This document shows positions 40,241 through 51,828 of a stretch of DNA of 64,000 nt, one piece after another. The DNA is from Ignelater luminosus (taxonomy: Eukaryota; Arthropoda; Insecta; Coleoptera; Elateridae). The DNA lies in the NCBI GenBank assembly GCA_011009095.1, contig VTPC01090892.1, forward strand, positions 32,537 through 96,536. Reading direction: 5' to 3'. The position numbers were made by a program, and so were the translations under genes. Below the pieces are notes generated by a model. That model worked only from the letters and a program-made list of their open reading frames with translations. It had not been told where the DNA came from and made no database searches. Each line of letters opens with the position of its first letter. The stretch's first letter is position 1.

Positions 40241-40857
40241 GACTGTTTCATCCATGACTTTTTCCTCTATCTCTGTATATAATTTATATGAAACACCTGC
40301 TGGCCTGTGATATTATATCAACTTGATTTGGAAGGTTCAAAACCGGACGTCGCGACATCTTAAAAATTCTGGTGGGATCTTTTGCATTTTCCATTTTGTC
40401 ATTAGGGCGTAGATACTGCTGCTATCCCAGTTTAAGAAACTCTGCTAATTAACTGAAACAATTACAAATTTAAATTATTTTAATTAAACCAAAGGTATGG
40501 TACTATCCTGAAGGTGTTTGTTTGCATTTCTTTTATTGATTGTGCCTTATAGAAATTTATTAACTATTTAAATCATCTATTACTTAACAACTAGGGGTAT
40601 TTTTGAATAAACAAGCTTCCACCAAGGTGGTTGTTAATTTACAGCTTTCAAATAACCTTTATTTTCTAATTTTTGAGGGTATCAAAACTGTGTTTTTATC
40701 AAATTAGGTGGCGCTCAACCATACGGTAGGTATATAGGAACAATCGGCGGACGCCTCGTTTCCCTGCATATTGGCTTTACTAACTACTATTACATAATTT
40801 GTTGATTTCCTTTCTTTAGAGTGTGTTATAGCTGATCTAATTTGATACCATTTCAGG

Positions 40858-41070
40858 ATGCGGGTTATAGTTCTTGCAGTAATTTCAATTATGGCCTTAA
40901 CATATTTAATTTTCGTTACAGAGCTTCTGGATTTGATGTTTGAATGTAATACGAAAGCTTACAGTTCTTTTGATTCTAACATTGGTTGCCATAGGTACAT
41001 CTTCAAAGTGCACGATTGGTACATATATTTGCATATTTATATGTTATGGTTTAGTTCGTATTTTCACTGA
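40858..41070 (+). CDS. 70-codon hydrophobic frame, left-arm copy
   Basis: The frame starts MRVIVLAVISIMALTYLIFV, a signal-anchor-like hydrophobic stretch, and ends in an aromatic-rich segment. The same frame, open over all 70 codons, is found in the other arm with three visible changes (V8L, T21I, L26S). Conservation between two recent copies is weak evidence for function, and the protein is not recognised. It may be chance. Confidence 0.2.
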   Translation: MRVIVLAVISIMALTYLIFVTELLDLMFECNTKAYSSFDSNIGCHRYIFKVHDWYIYLHIYMLWFSSYFH

Positions 41071-42124
41071 GACAGTATTACACCACGATAAAGTGCTCTA
41101 ACTAATATCATTCATGAAGAGAATCAGTTCTTTTTTTCTTGGATAAACTTGGAACGTAAAAGCTCAATGACACACATCATCAGCATAATATGGTTGCAAA
41201 CGTAATGTCGAATTGTAGCAATTGAAGTCCACCTGCATACAACTTGATTTGTGAAGATACAAGCTTTTGTGATAATATTACCTTTAGTAAAGCGATCAAT
41301 AACCCGAATTTTATACATGTAGGTACACTAAGTTTAACCTCCTGATTGATAACTACTTCACATATTGATTTATCATTGTATTGCCATTGACAACAAGATT
41401 TGTCTAAAACATTGTCATCAACTTAAATTAGCTTATAAAACTTTTTCCATAGAAAAGATATGAAATTGATAAATTAAAAAGTTTTTGAACTTATCAAGCG
41501 ATTTTTATCCTTAGTTATTAAATAAAGAAGCTGTACTTATTTAAAAATGACTGAAAGACGTAGAGCAAAGATCTTTGTCAATTTCCCGTATATTAGCAAT
41601 GCCTTAAAGGCAAAGTTTTATGTCTTTAACAACACTTTAAAAACAGACGCAAATTTGACCAAACCTAACAAAGTTGTTTGAAATTATTAAAATTAAGTAT
41701 TAGAGTAATTCCAGAAACGATAAAAAATCATTCCTGACCAAAAATAAAATTTGTGCTGATATTCTGGAGCAAATTGATTCAAACCTTAACAGCCTAGACG
41801 TCTCTAAAGAAGAAAAGAGCTCGGAACGAAAAGTACAAGTTCAAAACTATGTTGGTTTTTTGGCAATAAAGTCCAGTTTTTGAAAACTGCCAGTGATTTA
41901 GCATTGCAACAAACACTACTGATATCTTTAAGAAGACCTGTCCTAAGAAAGAAGTCAGAGTTGTATTTATCAAGACAGAGGAATCCATTGCAGGGTTTGG
42001 ATAAATATCAAAATTAGGACGGTACAATATTAAAGATTAACTCGCATCAACTGGGGTGGTTCCGATTTTTATATATGTTTCGTATGGTCGGGTCCTAATG
42101 ATAAATCTAAGTTTTCGTCCTCGG

Positions 42125-42400
42125 TCAAGTGCGGAAAACACCTAAAATACCCAAAAAAACCGTACACTTTTCGACATTTTTTACGTTTTTGACTATTTTT
42201 GTTTTTTAAAGTAAATTACATTTGCTACAATTCAAGGCCAAAACGGTTTCTATAGGCCTAATAGTTTTCAAGATACAGCACTTTTAAGTTTTACCTTTTT
42301 CCCATTTTGCTTTTAAACCGAATTTAATCGTTTTCGCATGTTATAATTTATATTTTAAACATAATTAAATTTTATTTTAATATATTTCTTTATGTATTTA
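42125..42400 (-). repeat. Inner repeat flanking the PIN-like pseudogene, left copy
   Basis: Read on the minus strand this contains GTGCTGTATCTTGAAAACTA followed by TTAGGCCTATAGAAACCG and ends in TATTTTAGGTGTTTTCCGCA (which lies slightly further out). A diverged copy in the opposite orientation lies at 44150-44640, so the two flank the nuclease-like pseudogene as an old inverted repeat. The right arm carries the recent copy of this block at 48150-48440. Confidence 0.65.
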
Positions 42401-42650
42401 TAAATTTTTTATTTTTTTACAATTAGGTAGGTATCTATTATAATATGAAAAAAAATACCTTTCTATGTCAGCATTTGGTTATAGAAACCAAAACAACTAA
42501 TATTTGTAAACAAAATGTTTGAAGCGTGCAAAAAGGTGCTTTTATACAAAACGAACTGTCGCCTTAGGTATTTGTACAGACAGTATTTGTGTGCAGGCTT
42601 TGTAATCAGCATTCACACCTACACAAATAGAGCAGATCTAAGGAACAACT

Positions 42651-43905
42651 AAATTTGTGGTAGTGGATGGTGAACATCTGCTTCACAAAGTTGTGTGGTC
42701 TCGCAACCCCGTTTTCGAATCGATAGGTCTAAGGTACATTTAATACTTAAAAACTCACTGTGGATCAAATGTAGTAATTTTTGATGGATATCCATCAGAT
42801 ATTACCCAAAGCTATACCAAAAGCTATAAGCGTGTTCGTCGAGCTGAGGCACTTTAATACCCTGCAGTCATATTGGATGAAACAACCATTACTCAAGTTG
42901 CCCAAGAAAAATTTTGTGCAAATGAAGAAAACAAAATACGTTTTATTGAAATGCTAAAGACATTTCTGGAAAAAGCTAAAGTGCAAGTGCAACAGGCAAT
43001 TTGCTGATTGTGACCACTGCCATTTCTATGGCTTTTCAATATGACATCGTGACGATTGCTGGTGAAGACAGTGATTTGCTAGTTCTCTTAACAGCATTGG
43101 AAAAATGTCAGAAGAATATACTCTTCCAAAAATGTGGGAGAGGAAAAACTGCGGATGATTATTACTCAACAACTTCTTTGAAGTGTGCGTACTATTTATT
43201 CATGCATTCAGTGGATGCGATCTACATTGTGTTTTTGGCCATGGAAAACTAAAATTTCTCTCAACAATACAAATGCAGCCAGACCTTAAGGAGAAGACTA
43301 GTGTTTTCCTTGACCCTGATGCTACACCTAAGCAGGTAGCTGAAGCGGATGAGAGCTTCACAGTTGCTCTAGACGGGGGCAATTTAAATCAAAACCTCAG
43401 CGATCTACGCTATTAGCTGTGTGCAAGGGCAGCAGCAAAAACAAATTTTATCCTTGCCAGATTACCGCCAACTCCGCGATCCTACCACTAAGTGAAAATA
43501 AACTTTCTTACTTTTTCTGGCTTATAATTATTTTTAAAGGTTGCTTTCTTCAGGTCCAAAAGTGGTTGGAAATTGAGAGAAATCCCGTTGGGTCATCCCT
43601 CAAGAACTCACTCCCAAGAAAATGGAAAATGATCCAGCCCCTATTGCAATTAATATCTTGCAGTTGCAAAATCTGGCTTGAAATGTTTACAAGTCTGCAC
43701 GAATGTGAAAATGTGTCAGTAGAATAAGTTCTTGACGATGATTTCCCTGATCTCAACCGTGCATTAAAGGATTTAAACGAAATCTCTTGAAAGAAGACAG
43801 ATACAGTTGATGGAAAAACTAGAAAAGTTGAGAGAACGGTCATTGAAGAGCAAGAAGAAAAAATGTCTAGTAACAGTGAGTTGAAAGCCATATATTGTCC
43901 ATCAA
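42651..43905 (+). pseudogene. Broken gene with PIN-like nuclease pattern and Cys-rich end
   Basis: Read across frameshifts on the plus strand: FVVVDGEHLLHKVVW (42656 on), NVVIFDGYPSDIT, QEKFCANEENKIRFIEML, IAGEDSDLLVLLTALEKCQ (in the 43001-43252 frame), YSTTSLK, then FIHAFSGCDLHCVFGHGK (43183-43416 frame) and, after 43419, VQKWL and SCSCK...SLHECENVS. Acidic residues in VDG, FDGY and GEDSDLL follow the order of a PIN/FEN-type metal site. HAFSGCD and the Cys pairs at the end (CXC-like) are marks of a large uncharacterised multi-copy family in insects and cnidarians. Stops (for example TAA near 42741) and several frameshifts show it is inactive. Naming the fold is inference from motif order; the exact function of the family is not known to me. 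Confidence 0.6.
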
Positions 43906-44149
43906 AAAAGAGGATAAATTTTGTAATTTATTAAAATTCTTGATTATTTTTATTTTTATAATTAAATCATGAGAACATGTACATATTAAGACCATTTTTT
44001 TTATTAAATTTAAAAAATGTTTGATTATTCAAACATTCCACAATCATCAAAGCTAAATCTTCAAAGCTATTGAGTTTACAATTTTCCAATACTTTGCTCT
44101 CAGGACCAATTTGGAATTTACAAATAAAATAAAATCTAATAAAGATAAT

Positions 44150-44640
44150 TAAAATTTGTTGATATAATTTAAAAATGTAATTAATTAGGTATAAAATATA
44201 AACTAGAATATGCATAAACGGCTAAATTTAATAAAAAGCCAAATGGTAAAGAATGGAAACAATTGTAAAACTTAAAAGTGCTGTATCTTGAAAACTATTA
44301 GGCCTATAGAAATCCTTTTGGTCTTGAACTGTCACAAATTTAATTGGCTTTAAAGTAATCATTTTTGTCAAAAAACTAGTACTTCAGGGTTAAAAGTAAC
44401 AAAAACCGAAAAACGGTCGAAAATCTCGTGGTGCTTGGTAAAATTGCGATACTTTGAAGAATTGTATCTTGATAACTACCAAGCCTACAGAAACCGTTAT
44501 AGTCCTAAACTGTTGTAAATTTAATTGATTTTAAAAGAGAATCGAATGAACCAGTACTTCAGGATTGAAATCACCAAACTCGAGAAAAGGCTAATAATGT
44601 TGCGATTTGTTTTAGATATTTTAGGTACTTTCCGCAGTAA
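44150..44640 (+). repeat. Inner repeat flanking the PIN-like pseudogene, right copy with internal duplication
   Basis: Carries the same block as 42125-42400 in the opposite orientation, much more diverged than the big arms are from each other. It holds two tandem versions of a roughly 170-bp unit: one with GCTGTATCTTGAAAACTATT at about 44279 and one with TTGTATCTTGATAACTACCA at about 44463. Both are followed by a (G/A)GCCTA(T/C)AGAAA word and, about 100 bp on, by AGTACTTCAGG. It ends with TATTTTAGGTACTTTCCGCA near 44637. Confidence 0.6.
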
Positions 44641-47600
44641 TATCTGGCCAAAATAGTCCATTTCCCAAGGAATTCTGCTAGGTTAGGTCAAATAAGGGTT
44701 CTCTTTTTTGAATTCAACGTTTGTAATCTGAGTTATCTACATAATATCTTCACATTGTTAGGAGGCTTTTTATTTATAACTCGTAAAGATTGAATCTTAA
44801 ATTTTTTTCGGGTTCGTGTTCAAGGCTATTAGTAAACACCATTTTATCATGCTCCCTTCAATTGTTTTGAAACGGATTTCTCCAGTTTTTTGGAAATTTG
44901 GTTGGCCATTTTTGAGGTACAATCAAGAACGTTTTTCGTAGCTAATACTTCAAGGTATCCAATGAAAGAAAGATATTTTGCAAACGACTGTGACCACAGC
45001 CAATTACAAGAGAACCTAAATCAGCGGAGATAATTCAAAAAGTTTTGGACCGTACTTGCGTGATTATAGATGGTATTCCACGAAGAATGCTATACAGAAA
45101 ATATTATCTTCCAAAGAAAAATTATCAGGGTTTCGTGGTAAATTACTCATATGGATACCTTCTTCGCAGTATTATGTCTATGCGTACAAAATTTGAAAGA
45201 ATATAGTTATCGGAAGGTATCGAGCAACTATCTAAATCTCTAGATTCAATTTTAGAATTTACACTGCGTTTCACTTCTCACCTTCACATCTCTATATCTA
45301 CCTTATTTATTTTTTGATCGATCTCAAACTTTGGTCAAATATACTACTGTTTAAAAGGGTTATTTATGCAGTCTTTGAATAATGTTTCAATATTTCAAAT
45401 ATTACTGAAAAATACTGGTACTTAATACTGTAAGTAAAATATCAATTGTTTGATACTGTATACTGGTTACTCCCAGTACTTCTAGTTAGTATTGGTCACA
45501 GTTCTCGACGATTTGATGAAATATCGTTATCGATAGAATCAATAATATCAATATATGGACACATCGAAAAATAAACGGGACTCTAATCAAGATTTTTTTG
45601 TTAAAACATTTTTTAGAACAGTTTAGTAGCATTTAGTTCTGACGTACATATTGGCATACATTGTAAAAAAAAGGTACATACTAATAATTGTTTACTAAAA
45701 TCTGAACAAAACAATGCACGCAGTATAAACAGCGTGCAAAAATTGCATCGATCGACAAACAGTAAACCGATAGAACAAAGGAGTTATATGTAGAATGAAA
45801 TTAAATCAGATCGTAATGTATTCCACGCATATCAGAACACATTTTGTTATAACAATATGCCGATGCCGGTTCACACACAAGCAGTATTGTGTAACAAAAT
45901 AAAAAACGCATCGACACTTTATCGTATTTAGAATTATTTAAATTATTTTGTTATCTTATTTTTCTACAGTTAAATGAACATCCTAAAGTATTTTGGTATC
46001 CCGGTCTATATACTGTACCGTTGGAATATAAACCAAGCATACCTCTTTTCAATACATATTTTTTCAGTAATAGTGCATAAATTATGCAACACTCCATTAG
46101 TTCTAATGTTGTAAAGTTGAATAAAAAAATTCCTAAATAGCTTTATTACGACGAATTTATAAGGCTGTGACAGCCATAAATGTGAACGTCCTTAAATTAT
46201 CCATACCAGTTTACAATTAATACACGTGTCAAAGTTTTCCTTGTGTCAAGTAATTAATGTAATTTCTCAAAAAATACTACAATTACTGTTGCATAAATAA
46301 ATAATTAGATTAACGTTGGTGATCGTCAGGAGCTGAAGTAAATTTATAGACGTTTTATTCAGCAGTCATTTGGACTATTTTCAGTCGTTCCGTCACATAA
46401 ATAATTAATAAAGAATTATTAACGGGTATGCGATAGTGACAGGTGGTTGAAAATGAAGTTGGTAATGATTATTAAATTGTAAAATTACTCCATTTTAATC
46501 TTTTATGTCACACTGGTTGCCCTGTAATTAGTCCTGTTGATAATTTTCAAGTTATATCCAAGCATTATTAACGTTTTATATTTTTGTTTTCCTGGAACAA
46601 TTTGGATGTTTATTACCTTTTTTGCTTTTGCCGCTTCCTATTTTAAAATGTTGATAAATAAAATTAGCATGTAAATAATATATGATAATAATAGACAATG
46701 AAATAATTTGTTCCTTACTTTATTATGCCGATGTACACTAATGCTATCAATAGATAAGTGCGTTTCCCTAGAGTGTATTAACATGATAGTTTAATAAATT
46801 AGATTACTACCATCTATGTGTTTTATTATTGATTTATTTCAAAAACGAAAACTGAAAGTTAACAAGACATTTCAGTGATATATGTAGATATACTGGGTGT
46901 ATTTTAAATGACGCATAATATGTAAACCATGTTATTCTACATCGCAAACTGAGAAAGAAATTCTAATATCATTTTGACAAAAAAGACGTTATTAAAATTC
47001 CTAAAATTTCTTTGTTTTTAATAAATAAAGCGAAATAGTTACAATTATCTGTAAGTTTAAGTAATAAAAAGAAAAATTTGATCATATTTTTGTTATACTT
47101 CTTGATATATTGCTTGTAATTCGCTGCTTATTATTGTTAAGTCCTCGCTGTGCAATGTTTTGACATATATTGCAATACTTCGTTGTTGTTGCTATGAAAC
47201 CATTAATAGAAAGCAGCAGCTTTACAACCAGCCACCCTTTAAAATATCATGCAATATTGTCAGGTTTAAAAACCTTGAACTGACCATATTTTAGAAACTA
47301 TGAATTTATGGCAAAAATGTATTTCGCTTTTTTATTCAGATTTTAATATAGATCCACGTGGTGTACAGATTATGCGCCATTTTTAAGTATACCCTGCAGA
47401 TAGTAAAAAAGTCTCTTTTGTTCAATTACCTAGTAAAAACGCAGATCAATAGCGAAACTGTGACTTATTATTTATTTATTATAGGTTAATTGGTAATCCA
47501 ACACTATAAGCAAACACTTTACCTGTATAAATATTTATTGCCAAAAAAACTTCGAAAGAACGAGTGTTTAGTTTTTTAATCAAGTACAAGCATTCAAAAT

Positions 47601-47698
47601 ACGTTTTCCTTCTTTCCTTTTCAGTAAAAATAAAGAAAATCAATTTAATAATAGATGTTTATTGTACAGTGAATAGCAACGCTCAGGTATTTACCTTT
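44641..47698. other. Spacer sequence without recognised genes
   Basis: AT-rich. At about 45400-45500 a cryptic repeat of TACTG/CAGTA words occurs (AATACTGGTACTTAATACTG, CCCAGTACTTC), followed by ATATCGTTATCGAT. This texture is common near the ends of insect hAT-type MITEs, but I could not define termini. No coding frame is recognised up to the N gap. Confidence 0.45.
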
Positions 47699-48098
47699 NN
47701 NNNNNNNNNNNNNNNNNNNNNNNNNNNNNNNNNNNNNNNNNNNNNNNNNNNNNNNNNNNNNNNNNNNNNNNNNNNNNNNNNNNNNNNNNNNNNNNNNNNN
47801 NNNNNNNNNNNNNNNNNNNNNNNNNNNNNNNNNNNNNNNNNNNNNNNNNNNNNNNNNNNNNNNNNNNNNNNNNNNNNNNNNNNNNNNNNNNNNNNNNNNN
47901 NNNNNNNNNNNNNNNNNNNNNNNNNNNNNNNNNNNNNNNNNNNNNNNNNNNNNNNNNNNNNNNNNNNNNNNNNNNNNNNNNNNNNNNNNNNNNNNNNNNN
48001 NNNNNNNNNNNNNNNNNNNNNNNNNNNNNNNNNNNNNNNNNNNNNNNNNNNNNNNNNNNNNNNNNNNNNNNNNNNNNNNNNNNNNNNNNNNNNNNNNN
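47699..48098. other. Assembly gap (400 N) at the inner edge of the right arm
   Basis: The run of N ends at the exact base where similarity to the left arm begins (48099 pairs with 42459). A 400-base run may be a placeholder for an unknown distance. This gap is the reason the inverted arrangement needs independent proof. Confidence 0.99.
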
Positions 48099-49525
48099 GG
48101 TATTTTTTTTCATATTATAATAGATACCTACCTAATTGTAAAAAACAAAAAATTTATAAATACATAAACAAATATATTAAAATAAAATTTAATTGTGTTT
48201 AAAATATAAATTATAACATGCGAAAACGATTAAATTCGGTTTAAAAGCAAAATGGGAAAAAGTGGAAGAAAAGGTAAAAATTAAAAGTGCTGTATCTTGA
48301 AAACTATTAGGCCTATAGAAACTGTTTTGGCCTTGAATTGTAGCAAATGTAATTTACTTTAAAAACAAAAATAGTCAAAAACGTAAGAAATGTCGAAAAG
48401 TTTACGGTTTTTTGGGTATTTTAGGTGTCTTCCGCACTTGGCCGAGGACAAAAACTTAGATTTATCATTAGGACCCGACCATATGAAACATATAGAAAAA
48501 TCGGAACCACCCCAGTTGATGCGAGTTAATCTTTAATATTGTACTGTCCTAATTTTGATATTTATCCAAACCCTGTAATGGATTCCTCTGTCTTGATAAA
48601 TACAACTCTGACTTCTTTCTTAGGACAGGTCTTCTTAAAGACATCAGTAGTGTTTGTTGCAATGCTAAATCACTGGCAGTTTTCAAAAACTGCACTTTAT
48701 TGCCAAAAAACCAACATAGTTTTGAACTTGTACTTCTCGTTCTGAGCTCTTTTCTTCTTTAGAGACGTCTAGGCTGTTAAGGTTTGAATCAATTTGCTCC
48801 AGAATATCAGCACAAATTTACTTGTGATTTTATTTTTGGCCAGGAATAATTTTTTATCGTTTCTGGAATTACTCTAATACTTAATTTGAATAGTTTCAAA
48901 CAACTTTGTTAGGTTTGGTCAAATTTGTGTCTATTTTTAAAGTGTTGTTAAAGACATAAAACTTTGCCTTTAAGGCATTGCTAATATACGGGAAATTGAC
49001 AAAGACCTTTGCTCTACGTCTTTCAGTCATTTTTAAATAAGTACAGCATCTTTATTTAATAACTAAGGATACAAATCGCTTGATAAGGTCAAAAACTTTT
49101 TAATTTATCAATTTCATATCTTTTCTATGGAAAAAGTTATATAAGCTAATTTAAGTTGATGACACTGTTTTAGACAAATCTTGTTGTCAATGGCAATACA
49201 ATGATAAATCAATATGTAAAGTAGTTATCAGTCAGGAGGTTAAACTTAGTGTACCTACATGTATAAAATTCGGGTTATTGATCGCTTTACTAAAGGTAAT
49301 AATATTACAAAAGCTTGTATCTTCACAAATCAAGTTGTATGCAGGTGGACTTCAATTGCTACAGTTGTCCGTTTGTGTTGAATTCGACATTAAGTATGCA
49401 ACCATATTATGCTGATGATGTGTGTCATTGAGCTTTTATGTTCCAAGTTTATCCAAGAAAAAAAGGAACTGACTCTCTTCATGAATGATATTAGTTAGAG
49501 CACTTTATCGTGGTGTAATACTGTC

Positions 49526-49738
49526 TCAGTGAAAATACGAACTAAACCATAACATATAAATATGCAAATATATGTACCAATCGTGCACTTTGAAGATGTA
49601 CCTATGGCAACCAATGTTAGAATCAAAAGAACTGTAAGCTTTCGTATTACATTCAAACATCGAATCCAGAAGCTCTATAACGAAAATTAAATATGTTAAG
49701 GCCATAATTGAAATTAATGCAAGAACTATAACCCGCAT
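49526..49738 (-). CDS. 70-codon hydrophobic frame, right-arm copy
   Basis: Copy of the 40858-41070 frame, beginning MRVIVLALISIMALTYLIFV and fully open. A single N-terminal hydrophobic segment is the only feature. Not recognised; may be chance persistence after a recent duplication. Confidence 0.2.
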   Translation of the reverse strand: MRVIVLALISIMALTYLIFVIELLDSMFECNTKAYSSFDSNIGCHRYIFKVHDWYIYLHIYMLWFSSYFH

Positions 49739-50464
49739 CCTGAAATGGTATCAAATTAGATCAGCTATAACATACTCTAAAGAAAGGAAATCAACAAATT
49801 ATGTAATAATAGTTAGTAAATCCAGTATGCAGGGAAACTAGGCGTCCGCCGATTGTTCCTATATACCTACCGTATGGTTGAGCGCCACCTAATTTGATAA
49901 AAACACAGTTTTGATACCTTCAAAAATTAGAAAATAAAGGTTATTTGAAAGCTGTAAATTAACAACCACCTTGGTTGAAGCTTGTTTATTCAAAAATACC
50001 CCTAATTGTTAAGTAATAGATGATTGAAATAGTTAATAAATTACTATAAGGCAGAATCAATAAAAGAAATGCAAAAAAACACCTTCAGGATAGTACCATA
50101 CCTTTGGTTTAATTAAAATAATTTAAATTTGTAATTGTTTCAGTTAATTAGCAGAGTTTCTTAAACTGGGATAGCAGCAGTATCTACGCCCTAATGACAA
50201 AATGGAAAATGCAAAAGATCCCACCAGAATTTTTAAGATGTCGCGACGTCCGGTTTTGAACCTTCCAAATCAAGTTGATATGATATCACAGGCCAGCAGG
50301 TGTTTCAGTGCCGGAGTATTTAGAGTTGATTTCATATGAATTTAATGCCTTGAATTCAACTATGGCATTAGTTATTGCCTAGAAGCTCAAATTTCTGAGA
50401 TATAAAATTTTAGTGAATACAACTATATATATATATATAGTGTATATAAATTATATACAGAGCT

Positions 50465-51828
50465 TCTTTTCCGTGACATTTTTGAACGTATTTTGGAACA
50501 GTCCTGTTTTAAACTCTAGCAGTAATCTGCCATCATGTGCGTATCCCATCTTCCTTGGTAAGGGTCCTCAATAGTTTTAATATTCTGGTGAAATCTTTCA
50601 CTTTGTTCCTCACTGATGTCTCCTAAATTTTCAGAAAAACGGTCTAAGTGGCTCTGTAAATAGTCCACCTTAATGCTCATGTTACACTCAAGGATTTGAA
50701 ACTGTTAAGCAACTCGTTTACCAGTTTAACATAGTTTTCAGCTTTGCGTTTGCCCAGAAAACTTCCAACAACTGCAGCAAATGAAGTCCAGGCTTTTTTC
50801 TAACCCAGTGGTGTGTTTTGCCTCTGCTCTCCCAGAGACACAAGAATCAAGGATATTTGGTGTGGCTACTTTGCTTTCCAAGGAGAAAGTTTATTCTTTT
50901 TAAGTCCACACAAGTCATCCATTAATGTTCATGATACTTTATCTTTTCCAAAACTAAAGCTATGGTGTTACATTCTTCTTTCATTTTTGTTGAGTGAGCA
51001 ATTGGTACTGAACCATATTTGTTCCTATCGTGCAGAAGGGCACATTTCAAACTTTGCTTTGAGCTGTCAATAAATAGGCGCCAATTATCTGTAAAATATT
51101 TAGGAAGAGCCATCTAATTTCGTGACAAAATGCAAGATTGTCTTCTTAAGAGAAGAAGGGTAGCAGACCCTTTTCTCTTTTACGGTAAAGAGTGATTTTG
51201 GTTTGTTGCTCCAGTACATTTTTGGCGTTCAAACTGGAAGCCAGTAATTCAGAAGCTTCTTTTGACAGGTTGAGATCTCTGGTGAGGTCATTTAACTCAT
51301 CCTGGTTAGAACGTTGAGGAATTAATGGCATCCCCTTATAATCATTGTTACCTTCATTAGTATCAAAAGGTTGATCAGAGAAACAGTACTCATCCTCACA
51401 TAGCTCTGGTAGCTAGTGAAACGTTGATATCGGCACTTTCTCTGAGTGAGGGACGGGGTGTTTTGCAGAGACTAAATCAAGATAAGTCCCCTTGCTACGG
51501 TTGTTTTGATTGATTTCAATAATATTTACTAGGCAGAAATAACAGTCATCAAAGTGGGTTTTGCATTCTCTCCAAACCATCGGTACGCCGAATTTCAGAC
51601 TCTTTCCTTTTCCGGTAGTCTACTGTCGTAAATGTTTGGTACAAGGTTTACAGATCTGATGCGGTGCCCAGGTTTTATCCTGATCACCAAGCCTAACACT
51701 GAAGTATACAATATAAGCTCTCTTTACAAAGTCACTAATAGTTTTTCTATTTTTTTTAACGTGTATTCTCCTCATATGTAGCAAAACACATCAGGATGAT
51801 TTACGCAACTTCTTCTTCTTGAACTCAT
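50465..51828 (-). pseudogene. Broken member of the multi-copy insect gene family (right arm)
   Basis: Minus-strand copy of the left-arm pseudogene, from the ATG at 51828. It keeps some parts that the left copy has lost: the segment LNDLTRDLNLSKEASELLAS (51331-51146 frame) is joined in frame with LEQQTKITLYRKREKG, where the left copy has a small deletion and a TAA. In turn it has its own damage, such as TAG in place of CAG within the H-Q-L-P-E-L segment near 51415. The 51113-50922 frame has WRLFIDSSKQSLKCALLHDR and the PIAHSTKMKEECN block. Neither copy is intact, and several breaks are shared, so most decay preceded the duplication. Confidence 0.7.

Larger units (their letters stand above)
37856..42459. 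repeat. Left arm of a giant inverted repeat
   Basis: This 4.6-kb segment matches the reverse complement of 48099-52842 along its length. Fixed points are 37856-37869 with 52842-52829, ATG 38876 with ATG 51828, ORF 40858-41070 with 49738-49526, and 42459 with 48099. By eye the arms differ at a few percent of bases (deduced short peptides differ at roughly 4-6 of 70 residues) plus a number of indels. The outer limit is set by the mariner insertion on this side. The inner limit is set by the N gap next to the other arm, so the true repeat may be longer. Confidence 0.92.

Noticed and set aside
47564..48202. Plus-strand frame of 212 codons and minus-strand frame of 140 codons
   Set aside because: These read through the 400-N gap and are not evidence of coding.
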